From contig JAOYTL010000001.1 of assembly GCA_025846845.1 (NCBI GenBank), forward strand, positions 682,001 to 746,000: a DNA stretch of 64,000 nucleotides. Reading direction: 5' to 3'. Positions within the stretch are counted from its first letter, which is position 1. Each line of letters starts with the position of its first letter. The position numbers and the translations under genes are program-made. This DNA comes from Alloboseaceae bacterium BT-24-1. Its GTDB lineage: Bacteria > Pseudomonadota > Alphaproteobacteria > Rhizobiales > Beijerinckiaceae. The notes below the pieces were generated by a model that saw only the letters and a list, made by a program, of their open reading frames with translations, made no database searches and had not been told where the DNA came from. Positions 19,301 to 25,925 of this stretch are shown piece by piece.

Positions 19301-21346
19301 GGGCTGCGGATCGACTGCTGCTATGGCGCCGACCTCTTCGACGCGGCGACGATCGATCGTTGGCTCGGGCATTACCGCACGCTGCTCGCCGCCTTCGTCG
19401 CCAATCCCGACATGGTCATCGCGGCGATGCCGCTGATCGAGGGTGACGAGCGCCAGCGGCTCGTCTCCGACATCAACGATACGCAGGTCGCGTTCCAGCT
19501 CGACGACGGCACGATCCAGGCCTTCGAACGCCAGGTCCAGCAGCAGCCCGAGGCGATCGCCGTCTCCTGCGGCGACCAGCAGCTGTGCTACTCCGCCCTG
19601 AACGCCTGGGCCGACCGGATCGCGGCGGAGCTGACGGCACGCGTCGACGCACCGGAAAGCCGCATCGGCCTGCTGATCGAGCGCTCGCCGGCACTCGTGG
19701 CGGGCATGCTGGGAGCCCTCAAGGCCGGCTTCCCCTATGTGCCGCTCGATCCCGTGATGCCGAAAGCGCGCATCCAGCGGATCCTGCGGGACTCGGAGGC
19801 CGTCGCCCTCCTGTCCGCAGGTCCGCTCGACCCGGCCATCGTGGAGCCGGACGAGAGCGTCATGCTCATCGACGTCGACCAGACGACCGCCAATCTGGCC
19901 GGGATCAGGACGGTGACGACCATGCCCGATCAGCTCGCCTATGTGATCTATACCTCGGGCTCGACAGGCGCCCCCAAGGGCGTCGAGGTCACCCATGGCG
20001 GGCTGTCCAATCTGCTCTTCGCGATGGCGCGCGAGCCCGGTTTCGCCAGCACGGACACGATGCTCGCCGTCACGACGGTGACCTTCGACATCGCCGCGCT
20101 GGAATTGCTGCTGCCGCTGATCCAGGGAGGCCGGGTCGCGATCGCGACCGCGGACGAAGCCAAGGACGGCGCCGAGCTTCTGGCACGATTGGAGCAGAGC
20201 GGTGCGAACGTGCTGCAGGCGACGCCGATGACCTGGCGGCTGCTGCTCGAAGCCGGCTTCCGCTCGCGGCCGGGCCTGCGCATGCTCTGCGGCGGCGAAG
20301 CACTCCCGCTCGATCTCGCGCGCAAGCTGCTCGAAGGCGGCGGCGAGCTCTGGAACATGTATGGCCCGACCGAGACCACGATCTGGTCCTCGGTCGCCCG
20401 CATCCAGCCGGATGACGAGGTCATCACGATCGGCCTGCCGATCGCCAACACCCAGTTCTACATCGTCGACGGCAACAACGAGCCCGTCGGCGTCGGCATT
20501 CCCGGCGAGCTGCTGATCGCGGGTACCGGCCTGGCGCGTGGCTATGCCAACAACCCGAAACTCACGGCGACGAGCTTCATCGCCAATCCGGTCGACCCCG
20601 GTACGAGTACGAAGGCCTATCGCACCGGCGACCGCGCCAAATATCTCCCCGACGGGCGCATCCTGCATCTCGGGCGCCTCGACCATCAGGTGAAGCTGCG
20701 CGGCTTCCGCATCGAGCCCGGCGAGATCGAGGCCGTCCTCGCTCGCAAGACCGGCATCGTCTCGGCGGTGATCCTGCGCGAGGACGTGCCGGGCGAGCCA
20801 CGGCTGGTCTGCTACCATGTCACTGGCGCGGAGAGCCCGTCCGCCACCGAATTGCGAGCTGTTCTGGCGCAGGAATTGTCGGACTACATGGTCCCGGCCG
20901 CCTGGGTTGGCCTGCCCGCCCTGCCGCTGAACCCGAGCGGCAAGCTCGATCGTGCCGCGCTGCCGGCGCCGGATGCCCAGAGCGCACCGGCGAAGGCTGA
21001 CAAGGCCATGCCTCGGACGCCCGTCGAGGAAACCCTGATTCGCATCTGGGTCGAGGTGCTGCGGCGCGAGGATATCGGCGTCGACGACGACCTGTTCGAT
21101 CTCGGCGCCGACTCCCTCAGCATCTTCCAGATCACCAGCCGCGCCCGCCGCGAAGGTCTCAAGCTCGCCGCCCGGGACTTCTTTCGGAACCGGACGATCG
21201 CCGCCGTCGCAGCAGCGCTTCCCGAGGGAGCCGTCCCTGAAGCTGCCGCCCCCGCCGCGACGTTCTGGAAGCGGCCATGGCGGCGCCCGCGCGATGGCGC
21301 GCAGCCAACCGAACCGAATGCCGTCTCGCAGCGTGAGAGAGGGTGA
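13388..21346 (+). CDS. Hybrid PKS-NRPS megasynthase KS-AT-ACP-aminotransferase-C-A-PCP, A domain predicted glycine-specific
   Basis: This 2652-residue protein starts with the ATG at 13388, inside the end of the previous gene. Domains in order: ketosynthase (1-430; Cys185, His321, His361); acyltransferase (about 535-850; GHSVG with Ser627 and HAFH, indicating malonyl-CoA); ACP (GFDSL, Ser957); a Pro/Ala-rich linker; class III PLP aminotransferase (about 1120-1560; Lys1406 in YGKVVGGG); condensation (HHIVCDG, 1722-1728); adenylation (YTSGSTGAPKG, about 2188); PCP (GADSL, Ser2576). No ketoreductase, dehydratase or enoylreductase is present. The adenylation pocket reads DILQLGMIWK, one residue from the standard glycine code. 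The order resembles mycosubtilin/iturin A-type synthases, in which the aminotransferase converts a beta-keto to a beta-amino acyl chain before amino acid addition. Confidence 0.93.
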   Translation: MTDQLPERAIAIIGMAGRFPGAQTIGTFWQNLLNGVESITRFDPAELEDSFDAATRALPNFIPARPVLDGVDRFDAPFFGMLPREAALTDPQQRLLLECAWEALEDAGYDPAAPGQCIGVFAGATSSTYLLQNLLHDRSAIADYTSGFQVGNLSMLVGSAADFTATRIGYKLGLTGPCVAVQSACSTSLLAVSQAVQSLLCHGCDMALAGGVSITFPQKRGYLAQEGGMVSTDGHCRAFDSGANGTVFGSGAGLVVLKRLEDAVADRDQIYAVIRGVGVNNDGAGKVGFTAPSVDGQAAAIAMAHAAADVDARSIGYVECHGTGTPMGDPIEVAGLAAAFRLTTEDRGFCALGSVKSNIGHLDAAAGVTGLIKASLAVKSGVLPASLHVTQPNPALELPGSPFFIADRRQDWSGQGGPRRAGVSAFGVGGTNVHLVLEQAPAHEAEAPARRNQLLTLSARSGAALGEARDRLAEHLEAHPEQSLADIAFTLQTGRRPFPHRLAIAAGSHVEAATALRKQNAERATAVTGAGDLVFMFPGQGSQYPQMARELYAGEPVFRRTVDLCCELLKPEFGLDLRKLLYPSNGGDPERLAATLFAQPAIFTVEYALAQLLMSWGLQPSAMIGHSVGEFAAACLAGVFSLEDALALVARRGRMMQELPGGAMLAVRLPDTEVAALARNGVCVAAINAPGMSVLAGPFEAIEALEVELERRGVTHRRLQTSHAFHSGMIDPLIAPFTEAVAAIRLNPPELPYISGVTGDWVTAEQTTDPSYWARHAREPVRFADGIATLARGLSPVLLEVGPGAALASFALQGACAGRPAISCLPDAQGDAEGMLAGALGRLWTTGITPDWPTYQAGGKPQRVSLPTYPFERSRHWVEAPVVPAPAAPALRATAPAQPLPTQPEQEPAMAPHADTDIPLGRSDLGSRVAAIFENLSGRSFGADETDASFLELGFDSLLLTQAAQSLQTTFGVQIRFRQLLDDLPSVDDVTRHIAELRPQEAAKPAATVQIAVPAPPPSIAATIAAPAVPAIPVERPVGSGLDALMREQLDVMSRLMERQLQALGGQAAAPAIEAAAPVLQSSPALPRPATVQPQPALASTAPASSATAGPVARFKPLIRTGNETLTEAQRGHIDRLTTLYVGKTAASKRLADQHRPVLADPRTVSGFAADWKEMVYPIVSARAKGARIWDVDGNVYIDLVNGYGQTAFGHAPDFVVEAVQAQLADGFAIGPQSPLAHEASQLFCELTGHARVAFCNTGSEAVMAAMRVARTITGRDRIVAFSGAYHGQFDEVLVRGVGEQHRSVPAAPGIPAAAVGRMTVLDYGTDQSLAWLREHAQELAAVLVEPVQSRRPGYLPAAFLKELRAITEQAGTALVFDEVVTGFRVHPAGVQALLGIRPDLATYGKVVGGGLPVGLLAGEPRFMDALDGGAWRFGDDSAPEVGVTFFAGTFVRHPLALAATVAVLKHVKEKGPALTEALTQRMQRLVEDLRRIFTKAGWDVPIESYGSVFYFEPGRDHRLGSLLHYHLRARGIFIQEHYPCFLTTQHGDAEIAAIIAAFEDSLDLMRRDGMLPGIVAAISPPDAPDISSEIELPLTEAQSEIWLSDQTGPEASAAFNESVSLTLDGGIDALRLAETVRQVAGRHAVLHARFSVDGEMMQLPSSGNFPVSIGDLRGEPNPQAALQARVEAYASRPYDLVQGPVAEAEIIRLGEHKHVLILSAHHIVCDGWSTNILLDEIATAYRSGVEALPAPMSFADYATTTRHDARTEEAAAYWTQMFAELPAPLELPADRPRQAQRSFRGGTRTSFIDADLYRKVKAAGAKRRRTLFATLFTAFQVLLLRLSGQRDPVIGVPAAGQSLLEGPSPVGHCVNFLPIRSGIDPAEPFSTHLDKVGRAILDAYDHQSFTLGALLKRLRVPPVSGRLPLVEVQFNLERLAGNLDFGAGISAGAVPNPKAFSTFDLYFSIVESDEGLRIDCCYGADLFDAATIDRWLGHYRTLLAAFVANPDMVIAAMPLIEGDERQRLVSDINDTQVAFQLDDGTIQAFERQVQQQPEAIAVSCGDQQLCYSALNAWADRIAAELTARVDAPESRIGLLIERSPALVAGMLGALKAGFPYVPLDPVMPKARIQRILRDSEAVALLSAGPLDPAIVEPDESVMLIDVDQTTANLAGIRTVTTMPDQLAYVIYTSGSTGAPKGVEVTHGGLSNLLFAMAREPGFASTDTMLAVTTVTFDIAALELLLPLIQGGRVAIATADEAKDGAELLARLEQSGANVLQATPMTWRLLLEAGFRSRPGLRMLCGGEALPLDLARKLLEGGGELWNMYGPTETTIWSSVARIQPDDEVITIGLPIANTQFYIVDGNNEPVGVGIPGELLIAGTGLARGYANNPKLTATSFIANPVDPGTSTKAYRTGDRAKYLPDGRILHLGRLDHQVKLRGFRIEPGEIEAVLARKTGIVSAVILREDVPGEPRLVCYHVTGAESPSATELRAVLAQELSDYMVPAAWVGLPALPLNPSGKLDRAALPAPDAQSAPAKADKAMPRTPVEETLIRIWVEVLRREDIGVDDDLFDLGADSLSIFQITSRARREGLKLAARDFFRNRTIAAVAAALPEGAVPEAAAPAATFWKRPWRRPRDGAQPTEPNAVSQRERG

Positions 21347-21354
21347 ACGAGGCC

Positions 21355-23610
21355 ATGGCAAATCAGTTCACGCGCGAACCGGAAACCCATACGCACGAGC
21401 CCGACCGCATCGTCGCGACGGCGCGGTGCACGTCGGCGCAGGAGCGCTACTGGGAGATCGACGCCAGGGATCCGGGTACACCGGCGCTCAACATCGCCGT
21501 CAAATGGCGGATCCGGGGTCACCTGGATGCCTCTCTCGCGCAGGATGCCTTCCAGGCGATCCTCGGCCGCCACGAATCCCTGCGCACCGCGATCCGGCTG
21601 GAGGATGGACGCCCCGTTCAGGCCATCGCCGAACATGTTGCCTTCAAGCTGCCGGAAATCGACCTGTCCGGCCTGCCTGAGGCGGACCGGACCAGGGAGG
21701 CTGATCGCATCGCCCAGGGCGAGGCATGCACGCGCTTCGATCTTGGCGAAGCTCCACTGCTGCGGGCGACATTGCTGCGCAAAAGCCGTGCCGAGGCCGT
21801 GATCCTGGTCGTCGCCCACCACATCATCAGCGACGGCTGGTCGATGGGCATCATCGCCAAGGATTTCGTCGCGGCCTATCAGGCGCTCGGCCGTGGGCGC
21901 GAACCGGTTCTCACCGAACTTCCTCTGCAATATTCCGACTTCGCCGAGGGAAGCCATGGCGGCATGGCGGGCGGGGGGCGCGCGCGCGAGGAAGCCTATT
22001 GGCAACGCCGGCTCGTCGATCTGCCCTTCGTCGAAGTGCCCGGCGATCGCCAGCGACCCGCGACGCGAAGCACGAATGGCGCTTCGCTCTCGCGGCTGCT
22101 TCCGCGGGCCCTGACGGCCGGACTGGGCGATCTGGCTCGCAAGGAAGGTGCGACTTTCTTTTCAGCGGCTTACGCCGTTCTCCTGACCCTCCTCCGGCAG
22201 CGCACCGGTGCCTCCGACATCGTGCTGAGCACGCAGATGGCGAACCGCGACGATGTCGAGATCGAGGCAATCGTCGGTCCCTTCGTCAATACACTGGTCC
22301 TGCGGACCAGGGTCTTTGAGGAGCAGAGCTTCCTCGAGCTTTGCCAAGCCGCCCGCGACACGTTCGAGGAGGCGGTCGATCATCATCAGTGGCCGTTCGG
22401 CCGGCTCGCAGCACTGCTCCCCGGTTGCGGCGACGCCGGCCGGCCGCCGATCTCGATCAACTTCATCGTCCAGCGCGCCTTCATCGGCGAGCTCGCCAAC
22501 GACAGCTTCCAGCTGTCGGGAATTCCCTCGCCCCTGCCGGGCGCACTCTACGATCTCAACTTCATCCTGGTCGAGCGCGAGGAAGGCTGGCGTCTGACCT
22601 GCGAGTACCATCGCGATCTCTATGACGAAGCGACCGCGAGCGAACTGGTGGCGCAGTTCGAGAGCCTCGCGGAGGCGCTTGTCGCCAACCCGTCCGCGAA
22701 GCTGCCGCGGCCTGTGCCGACCTCCTTGCCAGTCGCGTCCCCGCTCTGGCTGCCGGCGACCCCAGCCTCGCCGCCCGTAATCGATGCGACGGCGCTGCGC
22801 CGGACCTGGCTGCAGCAGGCCGGCACGCAGCCGACCTTGTTGGCACTGAACCATACCGCCCATAATCTGAGGCTGTACCGGCCGCTGTCGCATGAGCTCG
22901 GCTCAGATCAGCCCTTCGCCGCCCTGCAACTGCTCGATCCACTGGTCAATGGTGCGGCGCCGACCTCGATCGAGCAGCTCGCAGCAGCCTATTGCGAGGC
23001 GATCATCGCGACCAAGCCAGCTGGCCGCTACCGGCTCGCCGGCTTCTGCCGGTCCGGCGTGATCGCCCTGGAAGTGGCAAGGCAGCTCGTGGCAAGTGGA
23101 AAGCAGGTCGATCTCGTGGTGCTGATCGACTGCTGGGCGCCCGGCTACTTCCTGCGACAGCCCTACAGCGCGCGCCTGCGCTTCAGGCTGAGACGTGCAG
23201 GTCGCATCGCCAAGCGGTTCTGGCAGTCCGGGCCGCGGAGCTTTGTGACGCGGATGTCGTTCTGGCTGCAGTCGACCGCCGCCGTCCGGCAGGCAAAACG
23301 CCTGTTCTTCTGGCGCCCGGCCGAAGAAGCGGCCGACGAAGCCGATTTCTGGCGGGCGACCGACGAGCTCGAAGCCCTGATCCAGCGCTATGCGCTGCCG
23401 AGCTATGAGGGCCGCGTCCTGGTCTTCCGGAGCGGCGCGATCCCGCCCGGTTGGCCACCGGATGCCACCTTGGGCTGGGGGCCCCATCTTGCTTCCGACA
23501 CGCCATGCTTTGCCGTCGACGGCGAAGGCCACGAAGGAGCGTTCTCAGAAGCCGGCTCACGAACCATGGCCGAGAAGATCACCGAGGCCACCGGCCGGAA
23601 GCGGTCCTGA
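21355..23610 (+). CDS. Terminal NRPS protein: condensation domain plus thioesterase with Cys nucleophile
   Basis: This protein of about 751 residues contains an N-terminal condensation domain with intact HHIISDG (155-161) and a C-terminal thioesterase, but no adenylation or carrier domain. In the thioesterase the nucleophile motif, usually GxSxGG, reads GFCRSG with Cys565; the downstream Asp (LIDCWAP) and the catalytic His (EGHEGAF) are visible. A GTG at 21343 overlaps the upstream TGA as GTGA and could also be the start; the ATG at 21355 gives the cleaner N terminus. The protein probably takes the chain from the glycine PCP and releases or transfers it. What acceptor the condensation domain uses is unknown. 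Confidence 0.88.
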   Translation: MANQFTREPETHTHEPDRIVATARCTSAQERYWEIDARDPGTPALNIAVKWRIRGHLDASLAQDAFQAILGRHESLRTAIRLEDGRPVQAIAEHVAFKLPEIDLSGLPEADRTREADRIAQGEACTRFDLGEAPLLRATLLRKSRAEAVILVVAHHIISDGWSMGIIAKDFVAAYQALGRGREPVLTELPLQYSDFAEGSHGGMAGGGRAREEAYWQRRLVDLPFVEVPGDRQRPATRSTNGASLSRLLPRALTAGLGDLARKEGATFFSAAYAVLLTLLRQRTGASDIVLSTQMANRDDVEIEAIVGPFVNTLVLRTRVFEEQSFLELCQAARDTFEEAVDHHQWPFGRLAALLPGCGDAGRPPISINFIVQRAFIGELANDSFQLSGIPSPLPGALYDLNFILVEREEGWRLTCEYHRDLYDEATASELVAQFESLAEALVANPSAKLPRPVPTSLPVASPLWLPATPASPPVIDATALRRTWLQQAGTQPTLLALNHTAHNLRLYRPLSHELGSDQPFAALQLLDPLVNGAAPTSIEQLAAAYCEAIIATKPAGRYRLAGFCRSGVIALEVARQLVASGKQVDLVVLIDCWAPGYFLRQPYSARLRFRLRRAGRIAKRFWQSGPRSFVTRMSFWLQSTAAVRQAKRLFFWRPAEEAADEADFWRATDELEALIQRYALPSYEGRVLVFRSGAIPPGWPPDATLGWGPHLASDTPCFAVDGEGHEGAFSEAGSRTMAEKITEATGRKRS

Positions 23611-23637
23611 CCACAAGACTTCGTCGCCCCCCGAGGA

Positions 23638-24336
23638 CTACGGCCGGGCCATCCAGATGGGGGACCAGCCGCGATGCCGCGCCGCCAGCGTGCCGCAATA
23701 GCCTGGTGCCGGCTCCAGATCGGCGAGCTGCCAGAGTTCGGCCTCGATGGGGTCGGACCCGACCGTCAGAAGCCGCGCTCCGAACGGATCGAACGAAACC
23801 TCGAAACTTGCCGGCGAGCCGTTGAGGCCGATGCCGATCGCTTTCAGGCAGGCTTCCTTGCGCGTCCAGCAGCGAATGAAGGATTCCTGGCGCAGCGTCG
23901 GCGCCAGAGCCGAAAGACTTGCGAGTTCCCGCGGCGCAAGGCACCCCGACAACAGGTCGGCCGAAATCGGCCGGATGCGTTCGATGTCGACGCCGACCGA
24001 AATCCCATCGGCGACCGCGACGATCGCGAGCTCTCCGGAATGGCTGAGATTGAAGGCGAGACGCGATCCGCTCTCATCGTTCGCGAGAAACGGCTTGCCG
24101 AACGCGGTCTCGCCGAAACGAAGCTGCGGCGGTGGGACAGGGGTGTAGAGAGCCAGGACGCGCCGCAGCCAGTTCCGCGCCACGATGAAGGCGATCCGCG
24201 CTTTCGCATCGTGGAAGCGGTCGGCACGATCGCGCTCATCGTCGGAGAGTATTCCGCGCCGCTGCGCCGCTTCCTTCGCGCTCAGATCGACACGGCAACA
24301 CCAAAGATGTACCTGAGAGGGCGGCAGCGGCATCAT
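23638..24336 (-). CDS. 4'-phosphopantetheinyl transferase, Sfp type
   Basis: This 232-residue cytosolic enzyme transfers phosphopantetheine from CoA to the Ser of carrier domains. Core motifs are present: FNLSHSGELAIVAV, GVDIERIRPI (Mg/CoA site) and RCWTRKEACLKAIGIGL. It is the natural activator of the three carrier domains encoded just upstream on the other strand. Its ATG at 24336 overlaps the TGA of the flippase gene as ATGA, so it is translated together with a polysaccharide flippase. The gene is convergent with the NRPS genes; only 27 bases separate the two 3' ends. Confidence 0.93.
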   Translation of the reverse strand: MMPLPPSQVHLWCCRVDLSAKEAAQRRGILSDDERDRADRFHDAKARIAFIVARNWLRRVLALYTPVPPPQLRFGETAFGKPFLANDESGSRLAFNLSHSGELAIVAVADGISVGVDIERIRPISADLLSGCLAPRELASLSALAPTLRQESFIRCWTRKEACLKAIGIGLNGSPASFEVSFDPFGARLLTVGSDPIEAELWQLADLEPAPGYCGTLAARHRGWSPIWMARP

Positions 24337-25709
24337 GACGAGGGCGCTGCGACAACGCCGCCGGCGTGGCCCTTCTCCCGCGAACGGCTTGCCAAAAGAC
24401 CCGGGATCCGGAAAGCCAGTACCGTCAGGACGGTCAGGACGGCGAGTTCCGACAGCAGGGTGACCGCAATCAATCCCGCCACGCCGAAGACGACCGCCGC
24501 TGGATAGACCGCGAGCAGATTGAGGCAACCTCCAACGAATGCTGCGATGAAGACCGGCCGCGTGCGCTCCAGCGCCCGGAAGGCGCAGCCGAGAACCAGG
24601 CTCATCAGCGCCATCGGGAAGGTGAAGGAGTACCAGACGATCACCCAGTCGAATTCGAGGATCTCGCCGCCATAGAGCTGGTGCAGCAGCCAGGGGCCGA
24701 ACAGCCCGAGGCCAAGAACCACCGCGGCGCCGGCCAGACCGGCGAACAGCATGGCACGGCCGAGGGTCCTGTGGAGACCGGGCATGCCGCCCTCCGCGAG
24801 GGCTTTGCCGGCCATTGGGGGGACTATGTTCTCCAGTGCTTCCCGCACGACGTTGAGGACGGCGAGCAGGCTCTGCGCCGCCCTCAGCGCGCCAAGAACC
24901 TTGGGGCCGAACAGGCCGGCGGTCACCAGAAGGCCGCTATAGCTCAGCACCCATTGCACAGAGCCGGTGAGGACGAGCCAGCGCGCCGACCGCCATTGCC
25001 GACTGGTGACACTGGTCAGAACCTGCCTCCTCCACAACAGAGGCCCCGACAGGCTCAAGCCGCATATCGTCGAGATCATCGCCGCGCCAGCGACGGCCCA
25101 CAGCGCATTCGCGACGCTGATCATTCCGGCCTGCCACAGGGCCGTGAGCGCACCGAGCTTCAGGAATTGATTGATGGCGTCGATCAGCAGAATGCCCGCA
25201 GGCCGGCGGCGGGCGAACAGGTAACGCCGCAGGAAATCCTGCGTCAGATAGGACGCTGCGGCCATCGAACCCGGCAACGCGACATCGGCGAGAGGTGAAG
25301 CCACGCCCGCAGCAAGCATCAGAGCGGCAAAGATCGCGCCTGTCGCGACGACGACGTAACCGGCCTGATGCAGGAAGACGACGGTGTAATAGGCCTCAGC
25401 CTCGGCGCCCTGCTCTTTCGTACCGATGCTCATCATCGGACTGACGATGAGCCCGAGTTGCAGGCTCATCGCGAGATACAGCGCGAGCCAGACCATAGTG
25501 TAGATTCCGAAGGCTTCGAGGCCCAGTGCCCGGGCGAGCAGGATGGTCGTCAGGAAATTGCAGGCACTGCACAGCGCCTGGTCGGAAAAGGACAGCGCCG
25601 GATCGAGCAACGCACGCAGACGCGCCTTCATGTCGACCCGCGCTCCGGCGCCCGGCTTGCTCCGCCCCCTAAGGCCGAGCAACCGGCCGATCTTGCCCGC
25701 GCGCTGCAT
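24333..25709 (-). CDS. Polysaccharide flippase-like membrane protein (Wzx/MATE-like)
   Basis: This 458-residue protein is almost wholly hydrophobic, with roughly 12 predicted membrane segments (for example VVVATGAIFAALMLAAGVAS and LFAGLAGAAVVLGLGLFG). The pattern, with FSDQALCSACNFLTTILLARALG near the N terminus, matches Wzx-type oligosaccharide flippases of the polysaccharide synthase superfamily. It would move lipid-linked repeat units across the inner membrane. The start is the ATG at 25709, with GAGG 9 bases upstream; the ATG at 25631 is an alternative. It is transcribed away from the polymerase/beta-helix fusion gene and coupled to the phosphopantetheinyl transferase gene. Confidence 0.82.
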   Translation of the reverse strand: MQRAGKIGRLLGLRGRSKPGAGARVDMKARLRALLDPALSFSDQALCSACNFLTTILLARALGLEAFGIYTMVWLALYLAMSLQLGLIVSPMMSIGTKEQGAEAEAYYTVVFLHQAGYVVVATGAIFAALMLAAGVASPLADVALPGSMAAASYLTQDFLRRYLFARRRPAGILLIDAINQFLKLGALTALWQAGMISVANALWAVAGAAMISTICGLSLSGPLLWRRQVLTSVTSRQWRSARWLVLTGSVQWVLSYSGLLVTAGLFGPKVLGALRAAQSLLAVLNVVREALENIVPPMAGKALAEGGMPGLHRTLGRAMLFAGLAGAAVVLGLGLFGPWLLHQLYGGEILEFDWVIVWYSFTFPMALMSLVLGCAFRALERTRPVFIAAFVGGCLNLLAVYPAAVVFGVAGLIAVTLLSELAVLTVLTVLAFRIPGLLASRSREKGHAGGVVAAPSS

Positions 25710-25925
25710 TCCGTGCTGCCTCAGCTGGCAATCGCCTCGCCGCTTTTCAGGACCTGAAGTCTAGCGCCGCGCGCCTACCGATCGCGCTGGGCATCGGGGC
25801 TGCCCAAAAGGAGGTGCCGCGGCCGCATCGCCGGCGTAGCTACCTCGGATGCCCACCCGGCTTCGACGTTGCCGAAGGATACCTTGCTTCGCGCGACGCA
25901 TGATTGCCGTGCACAGCGAGGACTG

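Noticed and set aside
19259..21361. Long minus-strand frame opposite the second adenylation domain
   Set aside because: Shadow frame in GC-rich DNA; the plus strand has all adenylation motifs and a carrier site.
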